From a virus, in IMG/VR virus record IMGVR_UViG_3300021963_000102, positions 1 through 64,000 of that record: a stretch of 64,000 nucleotides of DNA, one strand, 5' to 3'. Positions 43,731 through 51,010 of this stretch are shown in pieces. Position 1 is the stretch's first letter; each line of letters starts with the position of its first letter. The notes below the pieces were generated by a model. That model made no database searches and had not been told where the DNA came from. It was given only the letters and a program-made list of their open reading frames with translations. The position numbers and the translations under genes are program-made.

Positions 43731-43845
43731 ATCGTTTAAAGTTTTGTACGCCTTTACTTGCAGCTGCATTACATGCTGCACAAAGACCATTAATCAATTG
43801 ACAACCACATCCAACATTTGTGCCACATTTACTACATTTAGCCAT
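43672..43845 (-). CDS. Small zinc-ribbon-type protein, 57 aa
   Basis: The frame opened by ATG just after the 188-aa gene gives MAKCSKCGTNVGCGCQLING, then LCAACNAAASKG. Cysteines at 4, 7, 13, 15, 22 and 25 form three closely spaced pairs that could bind zinc. The C-terminal half is basic and ends FHNSSVA. The start lies 1 bp after the preceding stop, supporting coupling. Its 3' end overlaps the 88-aa gene, an unusual arrangement in an otherwise tidy operon. Probably a real small virion or regulatory protein. Confidence 0.6.
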   Translation of the reverse strand: MAKCSKCGTNVGCGCQLINGLCAACNAAASKGVQNFKRYVNSQINQLSRMFHNSSVA

Positions 43846-43846
43846 A

Positions 43847-44413
43847 TTATTGGAAGTTTAATACATAGTTATTTCCACCGCATCCACAATTGTTCTTGAT
43901 GAAATTATTCAACATCATGCTTGCTTGGTTATAAAGTTTGTTAGCTTCATCAATAGCGCAGTTGTTAGCTGCAGCAATAGATCCCTGTATAAAGAAGTAG
44001 ATGGTGTTTAAATTCACCTTCTGCTGTGTTTTAATAGCTCTGTCACACTCCATCATATCAAGCTTCATAAAGGCCTCATCAAACTTTTCTTGTATGAGGT
44101 CTGTACGCATGATAGCTTTTTCTACGAAGTTTAGATAGGCAGGAGCAACAGTGTATTTAAACTTATACACTCCATCTGGGAGAGGCAATAGGGAATCCCC
44201 TAATGATGTAATTCCCAAACTTGTGGAGTTATAAATGTTAAAATCATTAACGTTAAAGGGAATGCTAACTGACCCAAAACCAGGAACAGTGATGTCAATT
44301 GTGGGGGAAGAAACAACAGGAGGATTGGTCGGATAGGTAGATGCATCAGCAACACCAAGTGTGTACGAGTTGTACGTAGGTATCACTAATATATCAAGTT
44401 TCAAATCTGGCAT
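43847..44413 (-). CDS. Structural-block protein with Cys-Gly tail, 188 aa
   Basis: Residues 1-90 are beta-type (LDILVIPTYNSYTLGVADAS, PDGVYKFKYTVAPAYLNFV); residues 90-175 are helical (KFDEAFMKLDMMECDRAIKTQQ, ANKLYNQASMMLNNFI). It ends NNCGCGGNNYVLNFQ. A beta head plus helical rod may suit a head fibre or collar attachment protein, but I recognise no family. It is the first gene after the terminator at 44,420-44,470, so it must rely on read-through or an unrecognised promoter. Confidence 0.6.
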   Translation of the reverse strand: MPDLKLDILVIPTYNSYTLGVADASTYPTNPPVVSSPTIDITVPGFGSVSIPFNVNDFNIYNSTSLGITSLGDSLLPLPDGVYKFKYTVAPAYLNFVEKAIMRTDLIQEKFDEAFMKLDMMECDRAIKTQQKVNLNTIYFFIQGSIAAANNCAIDEANKLYNQASMMLNNFIKNNCGCGGNNYVLNFQ

Positions 44414-44419
44414 CTTATT

Positions 44420-44470
44420 CTAAATAAATAAGCCAGAGGATCTGAGTTTTAATCCTCTCACCTCTGGCTT
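44420..44470 (-). terminator. Terminator after the 387-aa structural gene
   Basis: Read leftward: AAGCCAGAGG, 21-nt loop, CCTCTGGCTT (perfect 10-bp stem at 44,470-44,461 and 44,439-44,430), then ATTTATTT. The T-run is imperfect, so partial read-through into the following genes is likely. Confidence 0.7.
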
Positions 44471-44500
44471 AGGTTATATGATGTTGTTTCTTAGCTACTA

Positions 44501-45664
44501 TTACGGAATCAAGGTAGATGTAGTAGTAGTAGTTGGCCACACAGTGGTAGTAGTAGATGTAGTGGTAATACACTCGTTATCTGCTAATACAGTTCCTAAT
44601 GCAGCCTCAAGGATGGCTTGAAGAGCAGTCTCTTCACCAGATCCTTTTTCAACAGCAATGATCACTCTGCTATCCTCCATGATGTAATCACCCCATTGGT
44701 AAGCAGTTTTGTCATACTCGTTGAAACGGATGTTGAAGGTGTTGTAAGTTGTACCATCACTCACCCAGCTTTCAAAGTTCTCATTGTAGCCATTCATTCT
44801 GTACAAATGCTTCAAGTAACCTGCTTGGTAGCTGTAGAAGTTCTTCTCCAATTGTGCAATCTCTGCAGATGTACCGCTTGGATAAGAAGCACGCTGAATA
44901 ACAGTGGCATCAGCTACAATGTTACAAGCATCAGCTACAATGAAGTCAGCAGTTGTTGCTGGACCATTGTACACGAAAGTACGGAACCACATACGGTCAT
45001 ACTCCCAAGGGAATGCTGCAACATCACAAGGCTGTCCGTATTTAGTAAGAGGCTTACCAGTGATACGTAAGATAGCGTTCTGATCATTTCCAATACGTTG
45101 GAACTGATAGAATGTGTTGAAAGAGATGTTGTCAGGGTTGTTACCAGGAGCTTGTAATTCTAATTGATAGATGAACTGGTCAATAAGAGCAGGAACATCT
45201 ACAATAGAACAAGGGTCTCCACCACAATCACAACAAGGAGCTTGAACAGTTACACTACGAGTGAAACCGTTGAAATACAATGTGTCAATGTAGCTAGAGT
45301 GAGCACGAAGTGTTAAGGTAACAATGTCACCACACTGTACATTCCAATTAGTTACATCAGTCACCTGAGTGGCAGCAGTAGGACAACCTACAGTTTTGTA
45401 CCATTCAGTTACATTGCTTGTGCAATTAGCAGTGGCACATCCTTTAATTTTATCAGAGCGTTTAGAACCCTGCAAGTAAGTGTTTGTGCGTCCTTGTGCT
45501 ACATAGAAGTAGGGAGAAGCAGCAATGTTACCAGCAGTGGCTACAGCATAATCCGCTTTGAAGATACCCACTTTACCAGGGGTTAAGTCTTGCGTAGATC
45601 CGCTATTGGCAATACCACTACCAACAGGAACTACGAAGAGCGTAGTTAATGAAAAATCAGCCAT
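44501..45664 (-). CDS. Major structural-type protein with Cys clusters and Thr-rich tail, 387 aa
   Basis: The N-terminus (MADFSLTTLFVVPVGSGIAN) and the even, beta-rich composition resemble phage capsid-accessory or tail-tube proteins. A dense Cys group lies mid-chain (CCDCGGDPC, about residues 143-151). The C-terminus carries ECITTTSTTTTVWPTTTTTS, a poly-Thr tail related to those of neighbouring small genes. It is third after the major capsid gene in a 5-gene run and is followed by its own terminator, which suggests high expression. An auxiliary capsid, head-fibre or tail-tube subunit is the best reading; I cannot choose between them. Confidence 0.6.
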   Translation of the reverse strand: MADFSLTTLFVVPVGSGIANSGSTQDLTPGKVGIFKADYAVATAGNIAASPYFYVAQGRTNTYLQGSKRSDKIKGCATANCTSNVTEWYKTVGCPTAATQVTDVTNWNVQCGDIVTLTLRAHSSYIDTLYFNGFTRSVTVQAPCCDCGGDPCSIVDVPALIDQFIYQLELQAPGNNPDNISFNTFYQFQRIGNDQNAILRITGKPLTKYGQPCDVAAFPWEYDRMWFRTFVYNGPATTADFIVADACNIVADATVIQRASYPSGTSAEIAQLEKNFYSYQAGYLKHLYRMNGYNENFESWVSDGTTYNTFNIRFNEYDKTAYQWGDYIMEDSRVIIAVEKGSGEETALQAILEAALGTVLADNECITTTSTTTTVWPTTTTTSTLIP

Positions 45665-45692
45665 TTTGCTTTATTTTAATTGTTAAAAATGT

Positions 45693-46424
45693 TTATTCGT
45701 TCGTCTGAATTCTATACACTGAGCTTTGTACAGCAGATTGATTTTCAGTGTACATTGCTAGATTTTGTACTGTTAGGTCTAAGAGTTCATCCTCTAGATA
45801 GGTTTCCAACTCACAATCAGAATCTATGGAAGGCATACCATCAAATCTAGTGTAACCAGTTTTATCAATGTATTGAGGATATCTCATATACATGATGTTA
45901 ATAGTTTTTGGTATGAATGTACCATCTGTGAAGATGGATATTTCATCTGAAGATAGAAAGTTGAATGTTTCTTGATATTCAAAGGAGGGCCTGTAATGGT
46001 CATTATTCAGAATGAACTGAAGGTCACCATGTTTAGCCAAGTCTCTGTTTATCCATATCTTTCTATCTTTACAAAGTCCTTTATCCGCAATTACATATGC
46101 ATCTACGTAAAACATGTATTTTGGATCAAGAAGATGTAAGGATGCTTTCCACTGATGTAGTTCTTCATTGAGTATTGTAAGCGTAAGAGGTTGGTGATTA
46201 TATGTAACCACTAAGCTCTGAAGATCCTCATAACGCTTTTTGAATGAGTCAAGACCCAGTCCACTAACTACGCTTATACCATCAACCTTTTGTTTTATCA
46301 GCTTGATTTGAGCCTCATTAAGGGCTAAAATCTTATCCTCCAGGTTGATCTGCTGATGAACGTTGGTAGATAGTTTATTTAGTCGTTGGTCAATCTTGTA
46401 CAATAAACTATCTACTGGTATCAT
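45693..46424 (-). CDS. Neck/connector-type structural protein, 243 aa
   Basis: It starts MIPVDSLLYKIDQRLNKLSTNVHQQINLEDKILALNEAQI, a helical region, followed by a beta-rich middle and a C-terminal helix (CELETYLEDELLDLTVQNLAMYTENQSAV) typical of head-completion or neck proteins. The ATG overlaps the previous stop by 4 bp. Proximity to the capsid genes and this end-helix support a connector role. Unnamed family. Confidence 0.6.
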   Translation of the reverse strand: MIPVDSLLYKIDQRLNKLSTNVHQQINLEDKILALNEAQIKLIKQKVDGISVVSGLGLDSFKKRYEDLQSLVVTYNHQPLTLTILNEELHQWKASLHLLDPKYMFYVDAYVIADKGLCKDRKIWINRDLAKHGDLQFILNNDHYRPSFEYQETFNFLSSDEISIFTDGTFIPKTINIMYMRYPQYIDKTGYTRFDGMPSIDSDCELETYLEDELLDLTVQNLAMYTENQSAVQSSVYRIQTNE

Positions 46425-47389
46425 AAGGCAGCTAGTTTCTTAGTTTTCAACTTGCCTTCAAGTGTCAGAAGCATATCCTGATTATCATCGTCAGCAAGTG
46501 TTTTAATTAAATCATCTTCATCCTTGGCCACTTCAAACTCACCCTCGTAAATCTTACCACTAGGTCTAACTCTGTAGACAGAGTGTGTGAGAGCTTGTTT
46601 AACCAAGTCTTTAATATGGAGCAAGTTTTCTTTCATGTCTGCATATCTGTTAAACACTTCCACAGGAGAGAGTCCCTGGTATTTACCAGTTTTGAACTCT
46701 GTCTGTTTTAGCAGGTTATCCACCTGGTTGTACACAGCTTCTTCTGTAGTGTTATCAGTAACAGGGAGTCCCAACAAACGAGCCACTTTCTTTTTCTTCT
46801 CAGGAGTCATACTATCAAACTTGACAATAGCCTTGTTGATAAGTTGTTTCTTCTTGAATAGAACAGCATTTTCAATTTCATCATCAGCTACGTAAAACTG
46901 AACATCAGCAGGAAATTCACCACGCTCCCAAGCTTGATAAGAGCTTGCAATTGTAGGATGAACACGTAACCAAGCAAATGCTAATTCCTGGAAGGGAATA
47001 CCTAAGTCAAAGAAGTTGTCACCATCCAGCAGTTTTACAGGCTGAACATGTAGAGTGTCTTGATTAGATGTTGATAGGCCATAGTTCCAGAATGTAGAAC
47101 GAGGACCTAAATCAATGTCTCCAAGATCTCTTTCAAGCTTTTGTTTTAAAGCTGTGACACGCTCAACTTCCATTTCTCTTTCTAGAGGATCTTGTATACG
47201 TCTAATGTAAGCAGCATCAGGATCAATTCCTGTTCTGTATTTACCATCTAGCTCTTTGTAGGGATATTTAAACACCCCTGTTCCAGGAATACGTGTAAAT
47301 CCTCTTAATGCAAGACCACCTTGCATAGTTTGGAGTTGAGAGTTGTTATACTCTTTCTTGATTGTTGAGATTTTTCCAATCTTGCCCAT
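46421..47389 (-). CDS. Capsid-adjacent conserved structural protein, 322 aa
   Basis: The ATG giving MGKIGKISTIKKEYNNSQLQ is chosen; an upstream in-frame TTG would extend into the structured intergenic region. Charged helical segments dominate (QDPLEREMEVERVTALKQKL, DSMTPEKKKKVARLLGLPV), with an aromatic mid-part (STFWNYGLSTSNQDTLHVQP). No enzymatic motif. It is the first gene after the major capsid gene and the RNA-structure-rich gap. Likely a structural protein of the head; exact role unknown. Confidence 0.6.
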   Translation of the reverse strand: MGKIGKISTIKKEYNNSQLQTMQGGLALRGFTRIPGTGVFKYPYKELDGKYRTGIDPDAAYIRRIQDPLEREMEVERVTALKQKLERDLGDIDLGPRSTFWNYGLSTSNQDTLHVQPVKLLDGDNFFDLGIPFQELAFAWLRVHPTIASSYQAWERGEFPADVQFYVADDEIENAVLFKKKQLINKAIVKFDSMTPEKKKKVARLLGLPVTDNTTEEAVYNQVDNLLKQTEFKTGKYQGLSPVEVFNRYADMKENLLHIKDLVKQALTHSVYRVRPSGKIYEGEFEVAKDEDDLIKTLADDDNQDMLLTLEGKLKTKKLAAL

Positions 47390-47416
47390 ATGTAGTTTAT
47401 TTATTTGGTTTATTTG

Positions 47417-47551
47417 CAGAGTGATTCCCACTGAAGGGAACAGCGATTGGGAGATGCCCCAGTCCAATCACTCTGTAGTTTGAGAAGAGCTCCCCCACTC
47501 TGAAGTGTGGGGGGCAATCTCTCCTCGGTGTATATTGCACACAGGGTGTGC
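47417..47551 (-). other. Highly structured intergenic region after the capsid gene
   Basis: Four inverted repeats lie between the capsid stop and the next gene: GCACAC-AGG-GTGTGC (47,537-47,551 area), CCCCCAC...GTGGGGG (47,492-47,513), GATTGG...CCAATC (47,445-47,469) and a perfect 10-bp CAGAGTGATT...AATCACTCTG (47,417-47,475) enclosing TTCCC...GGGAA. The last two outer pairings share bases, so they are mutually exclusive. No T-run follows, so this is not a plain terminator; RNA processing, mRNA stabilisation or attenuation are possible. Confidence 0.6.
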
Positions 47552-47557
47552 GGTTTC

Positions 47558-49111
47558 TTAGAATTGTGGGATTTCTTCAATCAACACTGTACGAGACAGG
47601 TCTTCAATGAATACATCACAACGATCCTTCATCCATAATTCGTATCCTGGGAATTTGTTCGCAGAGCTCATACCCTGAGACTTAGCAAAGCCTAGGTGAT
47701 GACGAGTTCCATCAATATATCCCCAAGTCATAGAAGGAGCACCCTTCATACGCACCTCACGGATGTTATTAATCAAGGAACCATCAGACATAGGAGATAC
47801 ATCAAACACCATGAATACAGGTGTGCTCTTCTTGTTCTGTCCAAATTCTAGGTTAGATTGAGGAAGGTCTAATTCTTTTAAGTGAATTAGTTCAACACGA
47901 CCAGTTTCACGTGTAACCATTGCATCGAATGCAAAGTTGTAAGTGATGTGTTGTCCTTCTCCTTGCATGTAACGGTTTCCGCTATCAGCCATGAATGTCA
48001 AACCACTGTTCAAAGCGTCTGTCTTCAAAGCTTGTTGGAACACGTCAAATCCAGCCTCATTAGTATACATTTTAACACGACGGTCTTTAACATCCACACG
48101 ACGATAGAACAGGTCACCAAACACTGAACGAATCAGGTTAGCAGAGAATTCACCACGGTTGTATTGAACCAGGTTACCGTTGTTACGCATGCGGTGGTAA
48201 ACACCAGCAGATGTACGCTTAAGTTCTTGCTTGCTACCGTTTGTTTTAACAGTACCAGGACGAGACCAAATCATACGCTTAACTTTTAACTCAAGCATAG
48301 ACTTACGCATCCAGAACTCAATAAATGGCTCCCATTTAACATCATTACGAGTTAAAGGAAGTTGATTACGACGCTGAGGTGCATACACTAGAATGTCCAA
48401 AGGACGTCCAGCGCTATCACGCATCATTTTGTCATCAGCCCACTCAGTGATTTTGTGCTCAAAACCATATGCAGAACCTAAAGATTCAAACATAGTGATT
48501 TGCTCTCCCAAACGAGGAAGACCTAATAAATCCTGATCGAATTCACCGATTGCAGCATCCACTAGCTCAAGCTCAATACCATACTGAAGGAATGTAGAGC
48601 TAACAAAATCCACTGTAGGATTGTCGCTCACAAGTGTGAAACTGTACAAGAATCCTGCGTTCCAAGGAACGGGATCTTTAATCACATAGAAACGAGGACC
48701 ATACTGACGAGAACCTACAGACACAATAGCGTTCTTAGAGAACTCGTTTGTGTCAAGGATCAGTTGGAACTCTTGACCATCAATACCAGGCTTGCTCAGC
48801 TCAGCTGTGCTAGTTGGAACATCAATGATTTTAGGGAATTTGTAGGGAACAGCCACTTGCCATTTCCAAGCATCGCTATTATTATCAATGTAATAAGGCG
48901 TGCTTTTGTTGATCATGTCTAGAAAGTCGTTGCTGTAAAGAGAGCTCTGTGTATAGAGACTGATGATTTTCTTGTCATAATCAGCAGGCTCTGTAGAGTG
49001 AAAGCTCTCCAGGTGGTTAGCGTCAGTTAGCTTACCCACAGCACGCTTGTCCATAGATGCGACACGAGCATACGTGAAGCCAGTTAAACCTGGGATTGTT
49101 TGAATTGCCAT
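47558..49111 (-). CDS. Major capsid protein (HK97-type, crAss-like), 517 aa
   Basis: Position (scaffold candidate upstream, neck-type proteins downstream), size and composition fit the crAss-like major capsid protein. Segments such as ITMFESLGSAYGFEHKITEW, YNFAFDAMVTRETGRVELIH and the C-terminal KFPGYELWMKDRCDVFIEDL agree with an HK97-type A-domain and P-domain layout, but I cannot verify the fold by alignment. The start MAIQTIPGLTGFTYARVAS is preceded by an A/T-rich leader. Codon usage is richer in G/C-ending and CGT/AAC/AAG codons than its neighbours, as expected of a highly expressed gene. Confidence 0.8.
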   Translation of the reverse strand: MAIQTIPGLTGFTYARVASMDKRAVGKLTDANHLESFHSTEPADYDKKIISLYTQSSLYSNDFLDMINKSTPYYIDNNSDAWKWQVAVPYKFPKIIDVPTSTAELSKPGIDGQEFQLILDTNEFSKNAIVSVGSRQYGPRFYVIKDPVPWNAGFLYSFTLVSDNPTVDFVSSTFLQYGIELELVDAAIGEFDQDLLGLPRLGEQITMFESLGSAYGFEHKITEWADDKMMRDSAGRPLDILVYAPQRRNQLPLTRNDVKWEPFIEFWMRKSMLELKVKRMIWSRPGTVKTNGSKQELKRTSAGVYHRMRNNGNLVQYNRGEFSANLIRSVFGDLFYRRVDVKDRRVKMYTNEAGFDVFQQALKTDALNSGLTFMADSGNRYMQGEGQHITYNFAFDAMVTRETGRVELIHLKELDLPQSNLEFGQNKKSTPVFMVFDVSPMSDGSLINNIREVRMKGAPSMTWGYIDGTRHHLGFAKSQGMSSANKFPGYELWMKDRCDVFIEDLSRTVLIEEIPQF

Positions 49112-49137
49112 TTTGTTATCCTTTTATTTTATGAAAT

Positions 49138-50415
49138 TTAAATGAACCATGAATTTGTTTTAGGCTGTTGAGCAGGAGAGCTCTTAGCCTTAGTCACTTG
49201 TCTGGCTACTTCCCCAAACAGTTCGTTAGATTTCTTTGTAACGCCTGTCTTTTGGATGGTGGATAGAGTGGGATCTTTCTCCAATATCTTGAGGAGGAGA
49301 GCAACCTTCACTTTAGTTGCATGGTTCTCAGGTCTCTTCAATTCCAGGATGGTACGATCAAAGTCTGTGAGAGTTTCACCAGACGTTGTTTTGTACTTAT
49401 CCACCAGTAGGAAGTCTTGTAGTTCACCAGCTAGTTTAGGATTGATGGGTATACCGTCAAACTCTTTAGATTTCAGCTTGTCTTGTAGCACTTGCTGAAC
49501 ATTGCTAATGTATTGATTTTTAATGGCTTGTTTTTGTTGAAGCTCCTGTTCAGCTTTTTGCTCCATCTGAGCTAGTTTCTGTGCTTCTTTCTTCACCAAC
49601 ACCTTGTGGTGTTTTGTAGCCACTGATTCTAAATCACCATAGTTTTTGAGCCTTTCCACTTCTGTATTAACATCCTCTGGCTCAAATCCTTGGTCAGTGA
49701 GTGCTTGTTTTATCACTGCCACTTGATTATTCTCTTGTGACAGGTCCATTTCAGCAAAGCCTATTACATTATTATATGTACCAAAATATTCTTTTGGATT
49801 AACACCTTTTACGAATATAGCATCAAACGCTTGTTGATAATCTTCACCAAACTGACCAATGAAGCTATTCACCATCTCAATTGCTCCCTTTTTCTTTTCG
49901 TTGTTAAAACGATCTAGAAATTCTTCAGGAGTGGAGATGTTTACATCTTCTTCTTCTTCTTCTTTAGAGAATACACCTAATTTGAATAGGTCTTTTGCTA
50001 GAGCACCAAATTGTGTAGAGTCTTCTTCTGCTGGTTGTTCTTCATCAGCAGGAGTTTCTTCTTGTTTCAGCTCTCCAGCTTTTGGAGCTTTAGAAGTGGT
50101 TTTCTTTGGTGCAACTTCCTGATTGTCAGCATCTTGCTCTTCTTCATCTGTAGCATCTAATAAGAAGTTCTTCAGAGTGTCTTGAGCATCTGCTTCAGAA
50201 GCAGGAGCAGAAATTTCTTTTCCTTTTGGACCAGAAGCTTCAGCAGGTTTAGGAGGCTCAGCCTCTTTAACAATCTCCTTAAGCTCATCTGGGTTTCCAC
50301 TAGCAGTTTCAGGAGCCACCAAGTCATTAAGTAGTTCAGCACTACCAAGGCCCATTTCCATGGTGTCTTGTATGCTAAAATTACCAAAGGATTGCATATC
50401 AACGTTCTCAGCCAT
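49138..50415 (-). CDS. Probable scaffolding protein, 425 aa
   Basis: A highly acidic N-terminal half (LKNFLLDATDEEEQDADNQE, KEEEEEDVNISTPEEFLDRF), a Gln/Lys-rich coiled-coil in the middle (KEAQKLAQMEQKAEQELQQK) and a basic C-terminus (RQVTKAKSSPAQQPKTNSWF) are characteristic of tailed-phage scaffolding proteins. It lies directly upstream of the major capsid gene and downstream of the portal genes, the usual scaffold place. It is the first gene behind the promoter at 50,447-50,477. The call is from composition and position. Confidence 0.7.
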   Translation of the reverse strand: MAENVDMQSFGNFSIQDTMEMGLGSAELLNDLVAPETASGNPDELKEIVKEAEPPKPAEASGPKGKEISAPASEADAQDTLKNFLLDATDEEEQDADNQEVAPKKTTSKAPKAGELKQEETPADEEQPAEEDSTQFGALAKDLFKLGVFSKEEEEEDVNISTPEEFLDRFNNEKKKGAIEMVNSFIGQFGEDYQQAFDAIFVKGVNPKEYFGTYNNVIGFAEMDLSQENNQVAVIKQALTDQGFEPEDVNTEVERLKNYGDLESVATKHHKVLVKKEAQKLAQMEQKAEQELQQKQAIKNQYISNVQQVLQDKLKSKEFDGIPINPKLAGELQDFLLVDKYKTTSGETLTDFDRTILELKRPENHATKVKVALLLKILEKDPTLSTIQKTGVTKKSNELFGEVARQVTKAKSSPAQQPKTNSWFI

Positions 50416-50446
50416 ATGTAGTTGTTTTTGATTGGTTTATGAAGTG

Positions 50447-50477
50447 TAAAAATATATAAAGCCTATTGAATAACAAA
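50447..50477 (-). promoter_or_regulatory. Bacteroidota-type promoter for scaffold and capsid genes
   Basis: Read leftward: TTTG, 19 bp, TATTTTTA, a match to TTTG-N19-TAnnTTT with A at the last position. It lies 31 bp before the scaffold ATG, in the only sizeable gap of the head block. An AAAGCC...GGCTTT arch overlaps it. Confidence 0.5.
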
Positions 50478-50544
50478 GAGTTATGTAGCTATAGTGGGCT
50501 TTTTTGCAGATAATATAGCATTAATATAATTTACTCTAACTAAT

Positions 50545-50799
50545 TTACTTTAACTCCACCCATCTAAATCCCATTTGCCACAGGAATCTAGCTGTTTTAC
50601 TAGATTCATTTCTAATCTTTGTTTCACTCCAGTCTGGGTGCTTGAGATGGAAATGCTCATGAAGGAGGTAGAGAAGATATCTATATCCCTTCAAAGAAGG
50701 GTCAATACTTATCTTATTCTCATTCATCCAGGCAATTCCCCAAGCACGTTCCTTACCAAGCTTACGGTGTTCAACTTTGTGTGGGTTGGTTATTTCCAT
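50545..50799 (-). CDS. Small HExxH zinc metallopeptidase, 84 aa
   Basis: ATG (MEITNPHKVEHRKLGKERAW) is chosen over a TTG five codons upstream. The motif H47-E-H-F-H51 followed by LKHPDWSE gives the zincin HExxH signature with an aspartate downstream, like SprT/WSS-type mini-peptidases. The protein is only 84 residues, so it is a minimal domain. It overlaps the upstream gene by 29 bp and sits between portal and scaffold, where many phages keep the prohead protease. A head-maturation role is attractive but unproven; it could act on host proteins instead. Confidence 0.65.
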   Translation of the reverse strand: MEITNPHKVEHRKLGKERAWGIAWMNENKISIDPSLKGYRYLLYLLHEHFHLKHPDWSETKIRNESSKTARFLWQMGFRWVELK

Positions 50800-51010
50800 A
50801 TTTATTTGCTTCAAAGATTTCGCTCAAGGCTTGATGGGTTATAAGAAGGGACATCTTCTTTATTCGTTCTATCATCTCAGCTTCTTCTTCACTCAGTAGA
50901 AGCGTGTCTATTTCCTCAATCACACCCATAGCCTGTATGCAGGCTGTGATGTCTTCATGAGGAGTGGGATCAAATGGGAAGGTTTCATCTATTAACTCAT
51001 CTTTATCCAT
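50771..51010 (-). CDS. Small acidic protein, 79 aa
   Basis: The ATG overlaps the portal stop by one base (TGATG). Sequence MDKDELIDETFPFDPTPHED followed by a Glu-rich helix (IEEIDTLLLSEEEAEMIERI) and a polar tail. No motif is recognised. Translationally coupled to the portal gene; it might be a small head-assembly factor. Confidence 0.55.
   Translation of the reverse strand: MDKDELIDETFPFDPTPHEDITACIQAMGVIEEIDTLLLSEEEAEMIERIKKMSLLITHQALSEIFEANKYGNNQPTQS

Noticed and set aside
50416-50544. Intrinsic terminator at the AAAGCC...GGCTTT arch
   Set aside because: The stem is only 5-6 bp with a long loop; its right half overlaps a better promoter match.
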